A stretch of 53,242 nucleotides of DNA, taken from contig JAUCBJ010008945.1 in the NCBI GenBank assembly GCA_032718475.1, forward strand, positions 1 through 53,242, given 5' to 3'. Below are positions 21,300-32,083 of the stretch, in pieces. The first letter of the stretch is position 1. Each line of letters begins with the position of its first letter. The position numbers and the translations under genes were made by a program. This DNA comes from Nemertoderma westbladi. Its lineage: Eukaryota > Xenacoelomorpha > Nemertodermatida > Nemertodermatidae. The notes below the pieces were generated by a model. It was not told where the DNA came from and did not search any database. It saw only the letters and a list, made by a program, of their open reading frames with translations.

Positions 21300-22412
21300 C
21301 TAATTCCGATTAGAGCTATGGCGTTTAATCTCCGCTTCTAGATATTCAATATATTTCGAACTCGGCGGCGGTGTGGATTCAACTTGTTGTTTAACCTCCA
21401 GTATCTTATCATTAACTTCCTGAGCTTTCTTCTTCATACTCGTCTGCCTACCCTTAAGCGATATATGTAGATTAGTTAGATCGGCTAAAGTCCTAACTTT
21501 GTACTCAGCCATCTCTTCTACATCTTCGGCATAAAGACGATTAACCATATCTAATCGGTCGGAGAACTCATTCACTTTCGATTTGACCAGACTCTTCTTA
21601 GCCAACACCGCATTCGTTTTCTCGTTCAGTTCAATTTGCTTGCATTGGTTTATAGAAACCAGACGTTCCCTCTCAACTTCCTTGTCAACTTCCTCGATAG
21701 CTACTTCCTTGTCTTTAACTTCGTGTTCCAACTCTTTGATGTTCTCTATCACACTATCCAACTGTTCTTTCGCCCTATTGATTGACTCTAATTGTTTCCT
21801 TGCCGAGTCCTCGAGGGATTGTCGGTAAGAAAGCAGGAAGGGTTTAACCTGGTTTTCGTAATCAACACTAATAATACCTTGGTAGGAGAGCTTCAAGGCC
21901 AAGTCGTTGCCGCGAGCGTTAATAGCGTCAACCGGGTACAATTCTAGTTCCCTTAACAACTTCAAGTAATCCAGAACAAATCCTTCGACCACTTCTAGTT
22001 TCTTGGTAATCATGAGTTCCCTTTCCGAGATCCGTCTCCTCAGACTCTCTGTGGTCTCCTCGAACTCGGCTCTTTGTCGTTCCAACTCGTGATTCTCCTG
22101 GTGCAACTGTTCTATCTCCATCTCGCTGAGTCCTTGCGCCTTAAACTTCTCCTCGAGTTGGTTGCGACTCACTATTAGCGCGTTGTACTCGTCGGTAAAC
22201 GCCTCCTCCCGCTGCCAGCATTGCTCATTCTTCTGCTGGAGTAACTCGATCTTCGCGAGAATTTCCGCGTGGATTTTGGAGACCTTGTCGACTTCCTGGA
22301 CCAGTTGGTTGGAGCGGGAGCGGATGTTGTCGCATCTAACAATCTCCGGGTCCGTGTCCGACCGGAGTTTATCTAGTTCGTCACTTAAGTCAGCGAACTG
22401 TTCATTCAACGT
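21300..22412 (-). CDS. NDC80: NDC80/HEC1 kinetochore protein, exon 2 (coiled coil and C-terminus)
   Basis: This exon gives 370 residues of almost continuous heptad-type coiled coil, as in the long rod of NDC80 that pairs with NUF2 and ends at the SPC24/SPC25 junction. The splice acceptor is a T-rich tract ending CAG at 22415-22413. Reading begins T-L-N-E-Q-F-A-D-L, which fits the family sequence just after the calponin-homology head when joined in phase to exon 1. A Tyr/Pro-rich break near the middle (LELYPVDAINARGN) corresponds to the non-coiled spot typical of NDC80 rods. The stop is at 21300-21302. With exon 1 the protein is ~630 residues, close to the human length of 642. Confidence 0.9.
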   Translation of the reverse strand, partial: TLNEQFADLSDELDKLRSDTDPEIVRCDNIRSRSNQLVQEVDKVSKIHAEILAKIELLQQKNEQCWQREEAFTDEYNALIVSRNQLEEKFKAQGLSEMEIEQLHQENHELERQRAEFEETTESLRRRISERELMITKKLEVVEGFVLDYLKLLRELELYPVDAINARGNDLALKLSYQGIISVDYENQVKPFLLSYRQSLEDSARKQLESINRAKEQLDSVIENIKELEHEVKDKEVAIEEVDKEVERERLVSINQCKQIELNEKTNAVLAKKSLVKSKVNEFSDRLDMVNRLYAEDVEEMAEYKVRTLADLTNLHISLKGRQTSMKKKAQEVNDKILEVKQQVESTPPPSSKYIEYLEAEIKRHSSNRN

Positions 22413-22689
22413 CTGAAAAAATATTTATTATAAATTACAATAACAGAACATTGGCAAGTTAATAAACAAAAGCTAAAAAATATTAAAGTGTTATTTACAT
22501 CTGCTTTCTGCACAGACCCACGTCACTCATCATAACTGCGATAAACTAAATCGTAAGATAATATCATCTAGGTAGATAGGGGGGGGGGGGGGTGGGGGGG
22601 GGGGGACTGGACGCAATAAAAATTCATCCCTCTCCAGGGATTCTCATTCGACGCAAATAACAGCTGATTACTCTCAAAAATAAAACTGT

Positions 22690-22765
22690 AACCTGTTCTA
22701 TTGTGTTTAGTTTATTGTTTTGGTTAAAATAACGTGCCACGGTAACCTGCTCCTTTCCCTAAATT
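22690..22765 (+). repeat. MITE core, copy 1
   Basis: Shares TTTATTGTTTTGGTTA, then AATAA, GTAAC and TGCTCCTTTCCCT-like words in the same order with 25868-25925, and more weakly with 37155-37210. No terminal repeat was found at this copy. Confidence 0.55.
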
Positions 22766-23114
22766 GAGAATTTAACATTTAGGCGGGATATTAATTCGCC
22801 AAGATTTGATTTACGTCCAGTTTATCCCGCTGTCTTCATCTCGGACTACTACTGGACTAGGCCAACAAACCATACACACACACGCATTGCATAGCTCTCA
22901 GCTAAGCCAACTTGTGGGGCAATATTGGTTAAACATAATTTCCGTTAAACATAATGTGCTGTGTAAGAAATCATATCATATAGGCCTACATCATATATCA
23001 TGTGGCTGACCACGAGAAAATGGACATCATGCCGCAATATTCATTATCGTATTATTCCTAGATAATCGCGTTTAAAATTTACAAATGTTAAAGTTTACAG
23101 ATTATCTATTTATA

Positions 23115-23400
23115 GATGTTCCACCTTGGTTTAGTGGTTGCCTTGAATTCACATCTCTCGTAGGTTCAGGGTTCGATCCTCACATGGGCCAGGGCAGTTT
23201 TCGTTTCGGCACGAATGCTTTAAAGGGACCAGCCACGGCGCATCACTGCCTTGCATCCTTAAGTGGTAGTAAATTGAGTACTGCAGTTTCCTCTGGGGAG
23301 TAAAGTTCTGGGGGAACCGCACTATAAATAAGTCGTCAGACTTGGTGCGTAATCCCTGGCCAAGCGGCCGAATAAAATTTACTTTTACATTACTTTAATG
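23115..23400 (+). mobile_element. tRNA-derived SINE
   Basis: An RNA polymerase III A box (TTGGTTTAGTGG, 23126-23137) and B box (GGGTTCGATCC, ~23169-23179) are spaced as in a tRNA. A ~200-bp unrelated body follows, with an A/T-rich tail near 23375-23400. The head no longer folds as a good tRNA, which is usual for SINEs. Confidence 0.7.
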
Positions 23401-23516
23401 TGTAAAACTATGCGGGAAATTCAAATAAGTTCTGATATTCAAGATAGCTAGGAATATAGGACTAATTACAGGAAGTAATATTTACAAATTTTCAAATTGT
23501 TGTTTCTATATTTAAT

Positions 23517-23585
23517 CTAGAACAGAATTTAATGAGGATTACAAATCTGAAAACCGCTTAGTGAGACCTCTTTCAGTTCTCGAGT
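23517..23585 (+). repeat. fragment of a dispersed repeat (copy 2)
   Basis: Resembles 10978-11040, sharing AGAATTTAATGAGGATT and the following ATCTGAAA and GCTTAG words. Confidence 0.5.
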
Positions 23586-24461
23586 TATCACTGTTTTCTG
23601 TATGACGGTCTGTCCGCCAAATTATAAGAAAGACAGAAAACCGACAGACAGACAGGAGACAGACAGACTAGATTCCACCAAACAGCCAAACATTAAAACT
23701 GACATCGGAAATGAAATCAGCGACCCCGAAAACCCCCCTAATAAAAATTTTAGCTCTTTGGTCTGAATCCTTCGTACCTGAAATAATTTACCAACCAGAA
23801 CACAGACAGCCAATTTTGGGGGGAAGGTTTAAACTTTGAAGGCAATTATCTTGGAATGACAATTTTCAGATTACTTTTCATCCGCCATTTTTCAACCAAT
23901 TTTCTTCGTTTTTGACTCATTTGAACGAGCTTTGGAAGCTCTTTAAAGGTTATCTAATGGAATTTTGATAAATATTACAATTTTGTGTAATTAGCCAATT
24001 TTAATTAAAAATATGATAATTGATTAATTAAATTAATTTATTAATATAAAAATGGCTAATTAAAAATTCTAAGATAGAAGAATATAAGATAACTTTTGTA
24101 GTAGAGTCCAAAAAAGTTGGTTTAAAGAAATTTGGACCAAGATTGAAGGACTAGTAGCATTTTCAGTGAAATCTGTAACTCCGCCGCCAGCCGCTATAAA
24201 TTTTCAAATTTTCCTATAGAGGCTATTTGGCCTTTCATACAGTGGTTGGCCATGACAAAATAGTAACATTATCATTTAACACTAATTGACCCTATTTAAA
24301 AAAAGGTTCATGGGGGGGGGGGTATGCCCCCACCCAGGCACCCCCCCCCCCCCCCCCCCTCAATTTCTTTCTGTTTGCTTTGAAATTGAAATAAAGTAAC
24401 ACAGTTGTTAACAATATTAAAATTTTCAATCACTGACTGACTGATATAAATACTGAAATAC

Positions 24462-25241
24462 CTCGTCTGAAACAGGATCTACGTCATCGTTATATCTCGA
24501 TCTCCATAACTTCCTGAAGAATTCTTCCATCGCGGCTTTCAACTCCGGGGTCTCCTGCGTCATGTAGAGATGATAGGCGTCGGTAACGTAATCGATAAAC
24601 AGTCGCTCAACGTCGTCAGCAGATGGAAACGAATCATCACCGGTACAGATGATACCTTTAACGTCCGTGCGTAAGGAAACTGTCGCTAACTCTAAAAGCC
24701 AATGCAAAGCGCCGAGGAACTGGGGCCAACCATGCGGTGTGCTCACGTTGTAAACACTCGTCTTATTTATCATGAACGGATATCCTAAACTCTTAAACAC
24801 TTCCACGATATACCCTTCTGGGGACCGGGATGGTAACTCGTAGTGGTCGTCCAGAAATCGCAATAGAAAAACGAGAATCAGCTGAAAAGTTCGGCTTGTT
24901 GGCGGGCTTAAGGCCTTCACAGTGAGAACAGTTCCAAAGTCCTGAGCAGACAGGAATTCTACCAACTCCAAGGTTAATTTCTTCACATAAACTTTGTCAT
25001 TTAAAGGGCGGGGATCTTTCATGGGTATTTTGTGGCCGATAGAACTCGGCCGAAAGGAACTGCGATTGCTAACTGAGTTTCTACTTCCGCTTGTTCCCGT
25101 CATGTTGTGAGTTTTATCCAACTCGGTTCGGCCTTTACCGGCAGGTCTGGCAATGCTCTTCCGCGAAGTTAACATGGAGGTCCGTTTCGAGGTGCCCATC
25201 GATTGCTTCCTAACCGGAATAGAAATACGTGAACCCGACAT
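24462..25241 (-). CDS. NDC80: NDC80/HEC1 kinetochore protein, exon 1 (tail and CH domain)
   Basis: I take the ATG at 25241 (MSGSRISIPVRKQ) rather than the in-frame ATG 27 codons upstream, because NDC80 proteins begin with a short basic Ser/Thr-rich tail. Residues 1-75 are that tail, rich in Arg-x-Ser sites like those phosphorylated by Aurora B and used for microtubule attachment control. KDPRPLNDKVYVKK (~76-88) opens the calponin-homology domain, which runs to about residue 235 and contains the PHGWPQFLGALHWLL stretch conserved in NDC80. The protein is the microtubule-binding subunit of the NDC80 complex. The exon ends in phase 0 at GAG|GT (24462); without splicing the frame stops a few codons later. 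Confidence 0.92.
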
Positions 25242-25756
25242 TTTTAAGTGTAACAGGAACACGACACAGTACCGTGCAGCCGTGTACAGCCGTACTCCAG
25301 TACTCAGACTGATGAACTGCACTACAGCTGTTACGGTGTTAGCTTAGCTGTAGGCCTACCTCAGTACCCTGTATCTCTACCAGCCTAATGCAGTAAAAAA
25401 TGTCCAATGTCCTCAATCAAGTATTGCAGTATTGACCATTACAGCATTAGGCCTACAGTATTAACATTATTAAAAATTAAAATGGGGATTACCGGACGCA
25501 TATTACCAATTGGATGGGGTGTCGTTTCAGCCTATTTTAACATATTATTAACTTAATTTCGCGAATATTTAATTTCAATATTCACCATTTAAGGTACCTT
25601 TTACAGGAAAGTAGTAGGTTATAATGGCAGGCTTTTCTAACCAATACAATTAACTAAATTTAGGTTCAAAATCCGGTCATCTTTTCACAGGGGGGTGGAA
25701 GGGGGCAGCTAAATTAGGACGTCCGATTTTTCGCCTTTTTATATTTAGCATAATGC
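25242..25756. other. upstream region of NDC80, no other gene seen
   Basis: Holds the 5' UTR and promoter of the minus-strand NDC80 gene. No clear TATA box is visible. Confidence 0.4.
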
Positions 25757-25765
25757 TATAATATT

Positions 25766-26006
25766 GGGTGTAAACGCTACGCGCGGAGCTACGCCGACAA
25801 CCGACGCAGCCGACAACCATACTGTCGACAACACCAAATATGAAAATATAACCTGAGTTCGTCACTCTCGTTTATTGTTTTGGTTAGAATAAACTTCCAG
25901 TGTAACATGTTCCTTTCCCTCATTCTGTCAATTGACAGTTATCATTAATAAGCTTAAATAATGGTTGTTGGTGTTGGTTGTCGGTTGTCGGCGTAGCGTT
26001 TACACC
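25766..26006. mobile_element. MITE with 9-bp target duplication
   Basis: The ends are inverted repeats: GGTGTAAACGCTACG on the left against CGTAGCGTTTACACC on the right, with further CCGACAACCGAC/GTCGGTTGTCGG inverted segments. TATAATATT flanks it on both sides (25757-25765 and 26007-26015), a 9-bp target duplication. There is no coding capacity. The internal core at 25868-25925 recurs at 22690-22765 and, less well, at 37155-37210. The superfamily is uncertain. Confidence 0.8.
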
Positions 26007-26015
26007 TATAATATT

Positions 26016-28857
26016 AATTTATCGCTGTAACAAATAGGTTACCAGATTCGCAATACCATACAGGTAGAGTCCGGAATACAGTACATAACTTGATCAGATT
26101 GCTGACGGGATGTAGATATTAGTTAGGGGTAGGGGCTGACCTTGACTACACTGTACTGAAATTTAGTGTAGTTTACGGAAATTTATTTCTGTATAGGTAC
26201 AGTAAGTATTAATTTATTATTATTATTAGATATTTTGGAGATTTTAGAGATTCTTTATTAGTACTCACATGCAAGGAACTCATGTAAGTACGTACAGTAT
26301 TTATATGATATGATCACCATGCAAGACTCCATTCATGATTATTGAGATCATTGATATTAATCTGTACAATCTGTTGTTTGTCTCTCTATGTTGATTTTGC
26401 TGTTTGCCTATGATAGATACTTCAGCTTCTACGTTTAGTCTATTGTATCATCTTATAGGTTTGATTGTTTATGTTTATTTCACCATGTTGTTTGTTTATA
26501 ACGGTATGTTTATTCCCCCGAAGTTGTTTGCTGTATGTCTGTTTCACTGTGTTGCTATCTGTCATCAATTGTTCATGTACATTATCATTAAATATGTCCC
26601 AGTCCCATATATGTCTTGTCTACTGTCGGTATCTTCTGTGTTTAACACACAGTCAGTATCATTAATCTCCTGTTTTAATATCCAGTCCATATTCATACTG
26701 TAAAAATTATCTCTTCACTCTTCGCAGGACATATTCAGGACATATTCATATTGTTTATTCAATTTTGGGATATTTTTGTTATTAATTTATAGTCTATAAA
26801 AACAGTACATACTGTACACACATACATACATACTAGCATGATCTCCAAAATGAAACAAATTATCACTATATTTTGTGTTTATAGGTTAACGGTACCGGTA
26901 CAATACAGCAAAAGCATTTGGTCGACAATTCAGTCAGTACCTGTGTATGTTTAACAGAAGCTTTCGTTTCTCTACTAACAGACTAATAATCTTTCCATAA
27001 AAAATGGTCTGGTCTGCCCTGCCCTGCCCAACCACTAGAATCGGTATTTTGTACCCAAATAAATACAATGACCAATCAGGCAATATAAGTAGTTCCGAAT
27101 TCCGGTAGTATTGTAGACCCAGAAAGAAAGAAAAAACCGATCAATCCAAACTAATGGAACAGCAAAACGGATAAGTGCAAAGCAGTGAAAGGCGAATCAA
27201 TGCGAAACGTTTCAATGCACAATAGAACATCGAAACTACAAGAAAATCAAGGGCGCGGACCTCTCAGACAGCTACTAATTAAAAACACGGCACAATGAAA
27301 GACGTCCGGAACTTAGAATAATTTAATTTTAGGCATTCCGCAGTCAGTGCATCTGAGAGTTATTAAATTATCTAAATAGGTTTCGGCCCTGTATATCAAG
27401 TAAACGGATTAATATAGAGCGACTGGATCTGGTCAGATACGGATATGTTAAATTAATGGACTTAAATTAATGATATTTAATTAATGGACTTAAATTAATG
27501 GACACAGGATGCAGACAACAAAGTAAAGATAATTAATTACCTGCCCTTTTTAGCCAACAGCAACAACAATATATAAGACAAACGTTTAATGCGATCGTTA
27601 CATTCAGCAATCAAAACAATACTGATGATAATATCAGATCACAAAAAATTTATATTTGATTCATAGAATTTGGATCGCCTTCACAAAGAAAGGTTTTTAC
27701 TTATTTTAAGGTGAGTGAAATAATATTTACAAACATTTTTTCCTATGAGATTATCAATATCAATGTGAGACAAAAATGTACTCCATGTTTATCAACATCT
27801 ACCAACTTACATTATTAAATAAACAGTTCAATAATTATTAAATTAATGAATAATGAATGATAAAAATAAAATAATATTCAAAACTTTAAAAACAAAAGAT
27901 TTACCCGTTTATGTAAGCTTTGTGGAACTAAATATATTTTCTTCATTAGAAATTGGCTTAGAAAAAGTGGTCCTTAAGAGGCCCATGGTTGCTAAGGGAT
28001 TCGGATTAACAATGTGACTGGAATAATTTTCAGTGCATGTCTAAGCCTAAAAGCATCTGAAAACGTCTTGAAATAATGCTGTTATTCAATTGTAATTACT
28101 ATTTTTATACCAAACATAAAATTAGCATAATTATGGATGAATATAATATATGAATTTCCTACGCATTAATCTATCATTAAACATGTCATGTTATCAGACA
28201 CAGAACTTTAGAAGACTTATAGTGCGTTAAGCGCAACCGATATTACAAATAACTGAAATAACAGTTAATAATTATTAATAATAATTTCCATCCTGATTTG
28301 ACTTGGTGCGCGAAAAAATTGTTGGGCTAGAAACAATTGAATAAGGGGTAACAAGATGCTCTGAATCGAGTGGCGGGGAGCGTTTTTTGTAAAAACACGT
28401 GGAAACGGTCGAAATGGCGGGTTTAATTAAACCCGGAGAGCCAATTTTGAAAATCGGCTGTGATTGGCTGCTACATATTTGACGTCATTACGCAGTGCTC
28501 TGATAATTTTTAATCTTGGTTTCTATGGATAGAGATTTTCGATCGATTCAAATACACATTAAATCTCAATCATTTCACACTTATATTAATTGAAGGAGGA
28601 GAGTCTTGCGCGTCTTTGACTGTCCGTCTGTCTGTCGTTCTGACTATCCAAATCCAAGAGTAAATTATAAGCACACTGATGTATGTCTGATATCTTGACA
28701 TGTTCCGTCTGTTAATATCAGTCCTGTGTACGTGAATTACAAGAACAGCAAAATCTCAAAACCGAGATACTATGTTAGAAAAACTTTAGATAATGCATTA
28801 TTTTGAAATAATGCCTAAGTGGAAAATAAGTATAAGCCTATCAAATCGCTAAGTGAA
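26016..28857. other. intergenic, no gene seen
   Basis: AT-rich sequence with a short local repeat, GGACTTAAATTAATG, at ~27456-27502. Small ORFs near 26400-26700 are Leu/Ile/Cys-rich without family features, and I do not accept them. Confidence 0.4.
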
Positions 28858-29781
28858 TTATTTTTTAGCTAAATGCTCATTCCAGTCGGGCCAGGCAAGA
28901 TTCTTGACTCTTTCCATGTAAGGAGGAATATTTGGGCAATGCCTCAAAACGTAATTGCGATGAGGGTAGTCGAGATTCTCAATGTACATAAACAGTGAGA
29001 AAAACGCAAACACGGTGCCATCTGCAGTTGATACTTTATCTCCAAACAAATAATCGTTGTCACCAAGGATATCGGAAACCGCCTGTATGTCTTCCCCAGC
29101 GATCTCCCACATTTCGTCCCACGTGTGTCTACCTATTCCTTGCAACCAGGCTCGTTTCCTTAGCAGTCGATTCGTTGTCCACGCGAAGAGGGCAATAACG
29201 AATGGATTGTAAGGAATATGCATTGAGTTAAGGAAAGTTCTGCCATTCAAACAAAACCGGTACATCACCACTGTCAAAAAGAAATCGCCTTCCAACATAC
29301 ACACGATCGCTGTTGACACAGCTTTTTGTTTCTCTGTCAACCAATCATCCAATTTCAGAGCAAACTTTGACGTTAGGGTTTTCATTATTAAATGAGTATC
29401 TGGAATTTCTTTGCCATTAAAATCAATAAATGGAACTTGCTTCAGTCTACTTTCTTCCCACGAATTAATCCGTTTGTACTTTATATTAGCCAACCTCATA
29501 AAGGTTTGGGCTTTCATAGCAAACGGGCTGATGTGCGGTACGTGAGGATGGCGGATATCACTAGGTCCTGCGTAGAAATAGACCACATCCTTCTTATAAT
29601 CGACCAATGTGTCTCGAAGCCTAGAACTACGGCAACGGTACACGATTAATATTGTGGTTGCCACAGTTCCACCGACAATAAGGAACGGTGTAAATGAAAA
29701 CGAATGATCATTTTTTATATTTTGTTGAAAATCCCAAACTTTACGACTCGCTAAACGAATAATATTTAATAAAGTTTCCAT
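28858..29781 (-). CDS. FAXC: failed axon connections (FAXC)-like protein, metaxin/GST fold
   Basis: The 307-residue intronless ORF has a hydrophobic segment at about residues 29-48 (FTPFLIVGGTVATTILIVY), probably a membrane anchor. A thioredoxin-like half follows (VVYFYAGPS, ISPFAMKAQTFMRLANIKY, VPFIDFNGKEIPDTHLIM), then a GST C-terminal-like helical half ending DNDYLFGDKVSTADGTVFAFF. This arrangement and these words are typical of FAXC/Drosophila Fax proteins, which relate to metaxins and act in axon development. Human FAXC is about 100 residues longer, so this form is compact. The ATG at 29781 is the first in frame and gives the membrane segment. The stop is at 28858-28860. Confidence 0.9.
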   Translation of the reverse strand: METLLNIIRLASRKVWDFQQNIKNDHSFSFTPFLIVGGTVATTILIVYRCRSSRLRDTLVDYKKDVVYFYAGPSDIRHPHVPHISPFAMKAQTFMRLANIKYKRINSWEESRLKQVPFIDFNGKEIPDTHLIMKTLTSKFALKLDDWLTEKQKAVSTAIVCMLEGDFFLTVVMYRFCLNGRTFLNSMHIPYNPFVIALFAWTTNRLLRKRAWLQGIGRHTWDEMWEIAGEDIQAVSDILGDNDYLFGDKVSTADGTVFAFFSLFMYIENLDYPHRNYVLRHCPNIPPYMERVKNLAWPDWNEHLAKK

Positions 29782-30723
29782 AATATTTGTAATAAAGATA
29801 AATAATATTTACAACACAAATACAATTAAACTAATTTCATAGACATTATTATTGTACTGTGTGAAGGGAGATACACAATATGTTTAATACTGTAAGGTGA
29901 AGTATTAATTAAGATACCGGTATATATACTACTGTAGCTGTCTGAATGTAGGCCTACGAGATATAAAATAATAATAAGAATAAGGTGATTTATGTGCTTA
30001 TCGGATTTATAATATGCCTTCTGGGGGGTCAACTAATAATGGCTACACCAAATAGTATGATAAAATAAACCTATAACATATTGCTTTAAGTTGCGTGTAT
30101 CAATATCATTTATAAAACATGACAGTACCTCATACCTCCATTGCTACAAGGATAGAATGATTGCCAAGTGTGGGTGGGGGTCGAGCCACGTTAGTGATAA
30201 GAACTAACCCTATAGTAGGCCTATCAATGCTATAGTCAGTCGAACGTTTGTACGATTGGTTAGATTTACTATTTTACAGAGAATCAACTTTCAACATTCC
30301 ACTTCAACTAAAAGATGAAAACATTGACATAGCCTATGGGGATGTTCACACATAAACAGTCAACTTTCAAAATCCCCCAATCCTATGTTCTATGTATCTT
30401 ATTTGAAAGTTGAAAACTGGTCTCTCTAGCATTGGCAACCATAATCAGACGTAACAACTACCGTATTTCCCAACTGAATATTGCGGAAACCTTTCGTATC
30501 GCTGGTCCATCGCCAGTCAAGGACATTTTATGTGATCCGGACCTAGTAGGTACAGTATGGCGTGAAACGTATTCGTATAAATACGTGTAACAGCGGTTCA
30601 ACATTACAACTGTGTAATTTATTATATTTCCATGTAAATTATTAATATGTACCTGAATCGAACATGAAATATAAATTTTATCCTAATATACATTTAGAGA
30701 CTAACTACTGTAGGCCTATATAG
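29782..30723. other. intergenic, no gene seen
   Basis: AT-rich spacer between the divergently transcribed FAXC-like gene and the small secreted-peptide ORF. It probably contains both promoters. Confidence 0.4.
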
Positions 30724-30804
30724 ATGCATTTATTACAATATATCGTATACCTTATTGAATATTATATTAATTATAAATATTTGCAGAGGAAGCTATTTAC
30801 GAAT

Positions 30805-31041
30805 ATGAAATCCACAGGAGTTACGATGCTGTGTTTCACACTCATGTTATTAGTGACGACGTTGATACAGCTCACCGATTGTAATAACTTCAACTCCGAA
30901 GCTGAGCCTATTGAAAATGGAAGATTCGGAAACTACGAAACGAAAAGGAAAAACTGTCAAAATGTGGAACGTGATTGCCGTGGAAAAAAGAGATTAGCCT
31001 CGTTCCACCCCAAATATCGATGTTGCGGCTACGGATTTTAG
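30805..31041 (+). CDS. candidate small secreted four-cysteine peptide
   Basis: The 78-codon ORF starts at ATG 30805. Residues 1-24 form a good signal peptide (short polar start, then LCFTLMLLVTTL). The remainder is small, charged and Cys-bearing: C51, C58, C73 and C74 (C-x6-C-x14-CC), ending CGYGF. Dibasic sites at 47-48 and 61-63 could be cleaved. TTTGCAG just upstream (~30780-30786) is a plausible splice acceptor, so this may be the last exon of a longer gene; the frame is also open back to an ATG at 30724. I know no matching family. It could be a secreted defence or signalling peptide, or a chance ORF. Confidence 0.45.
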   Translation: MKSTGVTMLCFTLMLLVTTLIQLTDCNNFNSEAEPIENGRFGNYETKRKNCQNVERDCRGKKRLASFHPKYRCCGYGF

Positions 31042-31299
31042 AACGATTTGCTTCACAAATTAAATTCCAGTAGGTGCACAGCACAGTGCAGAGTGTATGA
31101 ATTGCATATTGTAATATGAATATTGTATAAATTGCTATGCAGGGTTCAATAATAGACAGCTGTTGCGCGGAAACATTACCTGACTAAAACCAATTGAATT
31201 AATTAGAGGTAACAAGATATACTGAACCAATTGGACGGGTGTTTTTTAGTTAAAAATCAGAATAAATTCCATAAAAGTACTGCTTACATTAAACTCCTG
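31042..31299. other. downstream flank of the small secreted-peptide ORF, no gene seen
   Basis: AT-rich. No AATAAA signal is obvious within 200 bp of the stop. Confidence 0.3.
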
Positions 31300-31680
31300 T
31301 GCTAAGGTCTGTGTCCGAGTGGATACATAGCCTGTTGAACTTCTTTCATGTTAGTGTTTAACGGCGTGCGCAGGTTCAAATCCGACAAAAGGTTGTAACA
31401 ATTTCACGCTGTTATTTTGCCAAGAAAGTCACTTTTAGATATTAGTGCCTACATATTTTTGCAAACCCAGCGGTCCAATGGGAACCTGGAACCTGGCCTC
31501 TGTTGGAGGTGTAAAGAAAGGGTTGGATGGTTATGGAGTGTCCACCCTTGTGAGATAGTGTGGCACCCTCCCTGGCTTGCATGTAATAGCCAAGAGAAGG
31601 AAGGTTTCGGGATGCGTCCGCAGTGCTTCGTGTTTCCTATTCACAGATGACTTTACCTTACTTTTACATAGGCATACAAT
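31300..31680 (+). mobile_element. tRNA-Ser/Leu-like SINE
   Basis: The A box TGTCCGAGTGG (~31312-31322) and a perfect B box GGTTCAAATCC (31372-31382) are separated by a distance that allows a long variable arm, as in tRNA-Ser/Leu. CGCAGG before the B box is also Ser-like. The acceptor stem does not pair, so this is a derived repeat and not a working tRNA gene. The body continues to about 31680, ending in a T/A-rich CTTTACCTTACTTTTA stretch. Confidence 0.6.
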
Positions 31681-31842
31681 GATTATAGTGAGGTAATTCG
31701 AAAAATACCCGAATAATTGAGATTACGAGAAATGTTAATTAATAACAATAACAACAATATACAATGTTGTGGAATCGAGAGCCTTCTATGAGGTGCTACT
31801 AAACCACATTCTCTAGTTGGGCCTCAATTTTTAAACCGTTAC

Positions 31843-32004
31843 TGTAATATCGGTATAAACTACAATCAATTAACCTTTTACACAATCAACTAAAGACAAG
31901 ATAACATAGAAAGTACATACATAAATAGTGCTTACTATAACAGCTGTTAAGGTTATCAGCTGGTAGACATAACTAGGTAATAGAGTTTTCATAGAGTTAT
32001 GACA
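31843..32004 (-). repeat. 3' LTR of the copia element
   Basis: On the plus strand it runs TGTAATATCGG ... TTATGACA, with TG and CA termini. It is identical to 36715-36876 as far as I can compare. Confidence 0.95.
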
Positions 32005-32083
32005 TTCATATGATTTTTATTTTTAACTAGACAAGTGTATTAAAGTTTTTAAATATTAATAAGAATAAGTCAAACACAATAAT

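Larger units (their letters stand above)
22413..24461 (-). other. intron of the NDC80 gene, with repeats
   Basis: The donor is GAG|GTATTT at 24461 and the acceptor TTTTTTCAG at 22413, on the minus strand. Inside are a SINE (23115-23400), a G-run with one T at ~22580-22605, a G-run/C-run pair at ~24312-24358, a core shared with two other loci (~22690-22765), and a copy of the dispersed repeat at 23517-23585. Confidence 0.85.

Noticed and set aside
26404-26703. 99-codon hydrophobic ORF
   Set aside because: T-rich DNA gives Leu/Phe/Ile/Cys-rich translation by chance; no conserved features or start context.
31306-31390. Functional tRNA-Ser/Leu gene
   Set aside because: The A and B boxes are good but the acceptor stem does not pair and repeat sequence follows, so I call it a SINE head.
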